Assembly (NCBI GenBank): GCA_947499275.1
Contig: CANMNM010000061.1
Coordinates: forward strand, 1-7,303
Length of the DNA: 7,303 nucleotides
Reading direction: 5' to 3'
DNA from: Actinomycetota bacterium
Lineage (GTDB): Bacteria; Actinomycetota; Actinomycetes; S36-B12
Part shown: one piece after another, positions 4,876 through 7,303 of the stretch
How positions within the stretch are numbered: the first letter of the stretch is position 1
How the letters are laid out: every line of letters starts with the position of its first letter
The notes under the pieces: model-generated
What the model saw: only the letters and a program-made list of their open reading frames with translations
Database searches by the model: none
Told to the model about the DNA's origin: nothing
Translations under genes and position numbers: made by a program

Positions 4876-5906
4876 TTCGTAAGTTTCTTTGTGTCGCGGT
4901 TCTGACTGGGCTCACTGGGCTCACTGGGCTGGCGCTTGCACCGGCAGGCCCGGCGGCAGCCTCGACGGCGCCAGACGTGATGTGTGAATTCACGGATCCG
5001 CGCCTGAGCGAAATCAGTGGAATGGCGCCCTCGGCATTGCACAGAGGTGTCATGTGGGTTCACAACGATTCAGGTGATGACGCCAAGTTATACGCCCTCA
5101 AACTTGACGACTGCTCTGTTGTTGGTGAACTCACTTTGCGTGGTGTTTCTGCACGCGACTTTGAAGGTTTGGCCGCGGGGGTGGACCCCAAAGGGCGTTC
5201 GGTCCTGTGGGTGGGTGATATCGGTGACAACCGTGATTCGTGGAGCGATGTCTCGATTTACCGAGTCCGGGAACCGAAAAAACTCGGCAGCACAAGTGCT
5301 CAAGTGAGCAGGTATCGGTTTACTTATGATGACCGGCCGCATAACGCGGAGACAATTCTTGCCGACCCCAACTCGCAACAAATCTGGATTGTCACCAAGC
5401 AATTAGCCAGTGGATCCATTTATGCGCTACCCAAAAATATGAAAAAATCTGGGATAAACATTGCCAAAAAAATTGGATCAACCACAGGTCTGATAACTGA
5501 TGGCGCGATAAAACCTGATGGTTCCGGATTTGTTCTTCGTGACTACTTCGATGCCCAGTTCTTTAATGGGCGACCTACGGGTGAACTCGTCCAAGAAATT
5601 GAGTTATCCGCGCAACCTCAAGGGGAAGCGATCGCTTGGCTACCGGGTGAGAATTCGGTGGTCATCGCAAGTGAAGGCGACAACAGGCTTATGCGAGTGC
5701 AGGGACCTAGCGCGGTCTCGCCCAGCCGACCACAAACAGCGGAGCAAGCACCAGAGCAAGTACCAGCAACGGCGCCAGGCCAATCAATTAATTACGTAGT
5801 GCTGTTAGGTGTGGTTTCAGGTGTAGTTATTTTGGTGACGGGCTTGATCATTACCAGGAAAAGACCGAAGAATAAGACAAACGGAAGTACTAAAAAGGCC
5901 GAGTGA
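4875..5906 (+). CDS. Secreted propeller-like protein with C-terminal membrane anchor; non-standard start
   Basis: About 343 residues counted from ATT 4875. The N-terminus is a clear signal peptide: IRK head, hydrophobic core containing three LTG repeats, and a cleavage region GPAAAST (about 25-31). The exported domain (35-275) has repeated strand-turn motifs rich in Asp/Glu: HNDSGD (63-68), DFEGLA (95-100), GDIGDNR (114-120), HNAE (156-159), QGEAIAW (249-255) and SEGDN (266-270). These suggest a beta-propeller, perhaps metal-binding. A Pro/Gln-rich linker (281-303) leads to a transmembrane helix (about 306-327) and a Lys/Arg-rich cytoplasmic tail (RKRPKNK). No LPxTG motif is present. The enzyme activity, if any, is unknown. 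No ATG, GTG or TTG lies in frame near the signal peptide. The only in-frame ATG (4758) adds 39 unlikely residues. ATT (4875) or CTG (4872), fused to the upstream TGA, are the candidates. The 3' end overlaps the MFS gene. Confidence 0.8.
   Translation: MRKFLCVAVLTGLTGLTGLALAPAGPAAASTAPDVMCEFTDPRLSEISGMAPSALHRGVMWVHNDSGDDAKLYALKLDDCSVVGELTLRGVSARDFEGLAAGVDPKGRSVLWVGDIGDNRDSWSDVSIYRVREPKKLGSTSAQVSRYRFTYDDRPHNAETILADPNSQQIWIVTKQLASGSIYALPKNMKKSGINIAKKIGSTTGLITDGAIKPDGSGFVLRDYFDAQFFNGRPTGELVQEIELSAQPQGEAIAWLPGENSVVIASEGDNRLMRVQGPSAVSPSRPQTAEQAPEQVPATAPGQSINYVVLLGVVSGVVILVTGLIITRKRPKNKTNGSTKKAE
4902..4928 (+). repeat. Three tandem 9-base units encoding LTG in a signal peptide
   Basis: CTGACTGGG is followed by two identical CTCACTGGG units, in frame with the secreted protein. 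Gain or loss of a unit would change the hydrophobic core by three residues without breaking the frame. Confidence 0.8.
5742..5777 (+). repeat. 12-base imperfect repeats encoding EQAP-EQVP-ATAP linker
   Basis: Two close copies (GAGCAAGCACCA and GAGCAAGTACCA) and a degenerate third unit encode a Pro-rich linker between the exported domain and the membrane anchor of the propeller-like protein. The linker probably spans part of the cell wall. Confidence 0.6.
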
Positions 5907-6991
5907 ACCCCGATTGCATCAGCTAGGGCGCCGAGTGCAAACGGCCCCACGCCACCGGCAGAAGCACCGGCAACAGCCCCTAATGCGGTTGCTCGGTCGT
6001 TTTGTCCGCCAGAAGCCATAACTAATCGACTGATCCCCATTGGCCAGAAAAGGGCAACTCCGATCCCGCTAATAACCAATCCGCCGATCATGATCGGCGC
6101 GGAGGTGTTTAGCCACACAATGAGCCAGCCTGAAAATGCGATGAGTACAGCGATACTCAGAATTCGGTCTACGGGAAAGTACTCCGCGAATCGGGAACCA
6201 ATTAATCGACCCATGAAAATTCCGAAAGTAAGAGCACCAACAGTTGCGGCAGCTGCCCCAGCTTCAAGACCGCCGCGATCTCGTAGCAGATCAACACTCC
6301 ACAAGGTCAAGATGAATTCAGAGCTGATCAAAATAAAGAGGGTGCCCAGCGCCCACCAAAACCGGCGGGGGAATGGAACTTTGAGGGCTTCTCGGACCTG
6401 TTCATCAACCGGTACCCGGAAAACGGGAAGGTTGTTTCGCATTAAAAGCAAACCGATGAGTAGACCAAGAAGAGTGATCCACACACCAATTCGCCAACCA
6501 AGAAAAATTGATACACCCACTCCCACTGCGATAGGTGCGAGCGCCCCTGAAAGAGCTGCGATGGCGTTAGCTTCGGTTATCGAGGCCGGGCCGGCTTCTT
6601 TTTGGTGGTCGAAGAGAAAAGCACTTCCACCGACAATGACTGCGGAGCCAAAGAAGGATGCTATGAACGAGCCTGAAAGTGTCAAGATTATTCCGCCGGG
6701 GGCTGTGTAGAGAAGAACTCCGGCAGCAAGGCCCGCCACGGAAAAAATGATGAATCGGTCACGTCCTAGTTTCACAATCAAACGGGCGGCAATCAGTCCG
6801 GCGATGATTCCGCCAATGGACAGAACTATGACGTGCAGACTGGCAATGGTGCGCGAGGTTCCCTGTTCATCTCTGACCAGTGCTTGGCTTGAACTAAAGG
6901 CGTAGACGAACCAAACGTATGAAGTCAGAAGAATGTAACCAGCCCAGGTCGGCCTATCTCGATGTGGCCTTGCAGCGACGAGATTAGTCAC
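5792..6991 (-). CDS. Major facilitator superfamily transporter
   Basis: A 399-residue protein with about twelve hydrophobic helices in two halves joined by a charged loop near 190-210, the usual MFS length and plan. The loop between helices 2 and 3 is RLIVKLGRDR (70-79), and its second-half counterpart is GRLIGSRFAEYFPVDR (261-276); these are the expected MFS motif-A-like positions. EANAIAALSGALAP (140-153) is a small-residue helix typical of the group. The substrate cannot be predicted. From memory, an MFS gene of this kind also lies near these families in Mycobacterium (Rv0876c). The start is GTG 6991, within GTGA, overlapping the serC stop by four bases, so it is probably translated with serC. 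The last 38 codons lie antisense to the end of the propeller-like gene. The tail is short and Thr-rich. Confidence 0.88.
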   Translation of the reverse strand: MTNLVAARPHRDRPTWAGYILLTSYVWFVYAFSSSQALVRDEQGTSRTIASLHVIVLSIGGIIAGLIAARLIVKLGRDRFIIFSVAGLAAGVLLYTAPGGIILTLSGSFIASFFGSAVIVGGSAFLFDHQKEAGPASITEANAIAALSGALAPIAVGVGVSIFLGWRIGVWITLLGLLIGLLLMRNNLPVFRVPVDEQVREALKVPFPRRFWWALGTLFILISSEFILTLWSVDLLRDRGGLEAGAAAATVGALTFGIFMGRLIGSRFAEYFPVDRILSIAVLIAFSGWLIVWLNTSAPIMIGGLVISGIGVALFWPMGISRLVMASGGQNDRATALGAVAGASAGGVGPFALGALADAIGVHSAFLVLPFVLFFGLFLVMIKPVTKITTPETTPNSTT

Positions 6992-7303
6992 GAGAGTTGC
7001 GCAATGACAAAATCAATCGAAGCAATTAGCGCTTTAACGTCTTGGGGGTCAACTGCTGGGAAAACCGCGATGCGTAGTTGGTTGCGTCCAAGCTTGCGGT
7101 AAGGCTCAGTGTCAAGAATTCCGTTCGCACGGAGCGCCTTAGTGATCGCTGTTGCATCAATTGATTCGTCAACGTCAATGGTTGCAACAACGCCCGAACG
7201 TAAAGCTGGGTCGCTGACAAAGGGGCTGAGTAGGTCATTTGATTCAGCCCATGAATAGATGAGGCCTGAAGACTCAGTGGTGCGAGCCGTTGTCCAAGCC
7301 ATC
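6988..7303 (-). CDS. serC: Phosphoserine aminotransferase, C-terminal part
   Basis: The last 105 codons of an actinobacterial SerC (family length about 370 residues); the rest lies beyond the right edge. Recognisable segments are RTTESSGLIYSWAE, SPFVSDPALRSGVVATIDVDE and the highly conserved DTEPYRKLGRNQLRIAVFPAVDP, which belong to the small C-terminal domain of this fold-type I PLP enzyme. SerC converts 3-phosphohydroxypyruvate plus glutamate to O-phosphoserine plus 2-oxoglutarate, the second step of serine synthesis, in the cytoplasm. The PLP lysine is in the missing part. The frame is open through the edge; an ATG at 7300-7302 is only an internal Met. Its TGA overlaps the GTG start of the MFS gene, so the two probably share an mRNA. 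The family call is firm; only the completeness is unknown. Confidence 0.92.
   Translation of the reverse strand, partial: MAWTTARTTESSGLIYSWAESNDLLSPFVSDPALRSGVVATIDVDESIDATAITKALRANGILDTEPYRKLGRNQLRIAVFPAVDPQDVKALIASIDFVIAQLS

Noticed and set aside
6090..6710. A 206-residue plus-strand open frame.
   Set aside because: It is antisense to the MFS gene; its Arg/Pro/Ser-rich composition is the usual shadow of hydrophobic codons, with no recognisable domain.
1..7303. Mobile elements, CRISPR arrays, tRNA or rRNA genes, phage genes.
   Set aside because: Nothing resembling transposase, terminal repeats, regularly spaced repeats or structural RNA was seen on either strand; nearly all bases are in conserved chromosomal genes.

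Overview
This window is a compact piece of an actinobacterial chromosome. The evidence is the gene set rather than any single gene: an actinobacterial-type SerC C-terminus, an actinobacterial cold-shock protein with a helical C-terminal extension, DUF3027, DUF2771 and DUF2530 family proteins, and an XPB-helicase-associated protein. From memory, homologues of most of these lie in the same neighbourhood in Mycobacterium tuberculosis (about Rv0861c to Rv0884c) and in Streptomyces. Base composition is close to half G+C, lower than in those genera. Intergenic space is tiny and there are several gene overlaps, which suggests a small-genome actinobacterium such as a freshwater lineage. That last placement is inference.

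Layout from left to right. Bases 1-1670 hold a minus-strand pair: an 85-residue two-helix membrane protein (1413-1670) coupled by an ATGA overlap to a helicase-associated-domain protein (1416 down to and past base 1). Bases 1671-1791 are a 121-base divergent intergenic region, the longest gap in the window. The csp gene (1792-2175, +) converges by 12 bases on a minus-strand operon of a DUF2771 lipoprotein (3150-3620) and a zinc-independent medium-chain dehydrogenase/reductase (2164-3141). The DUF3027 gene (3677-4474, +) diverges from that operon and converges on a DUF2530 membrane protein (4496-4768, -). Seventeen bases beyond the DUF2530 start begins a plus-strand pair: a 29-residue membrane peptide (4786-4875) and a secreted, C-terminally anchored propeller-like protein (about 4875-5906). 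Its 3' end overlaps by 115 bases the end of an MFS transporter gene (5792-6991, -), which is coupled by a GTGA overlap to serC (6988 to beyond the right edge).

Functionally most of this is conserved housekeeping: serine biosynthesis, cold-shock/RNA binding, a DNA-repair-associated protein, and envelope proteins of unknown role. No phage, IS, CRISPR, tRNA or rRNA is visible. The most interesting part is 4768-4930. It has two divergent, apparently leaderless genes whose -10 hexamers overlap on opposite strands, a very short membrane ORF, and a downstream secreted protein with no ordinary start codon near its signal peptide, only ATT or CTG fused to the upstream stop codon. The window also shows a two-class start pattern: genes with a Shine-Dalgarno sequence, and genes with a TAnnnT hexamer 6-7 bases before the ATG.
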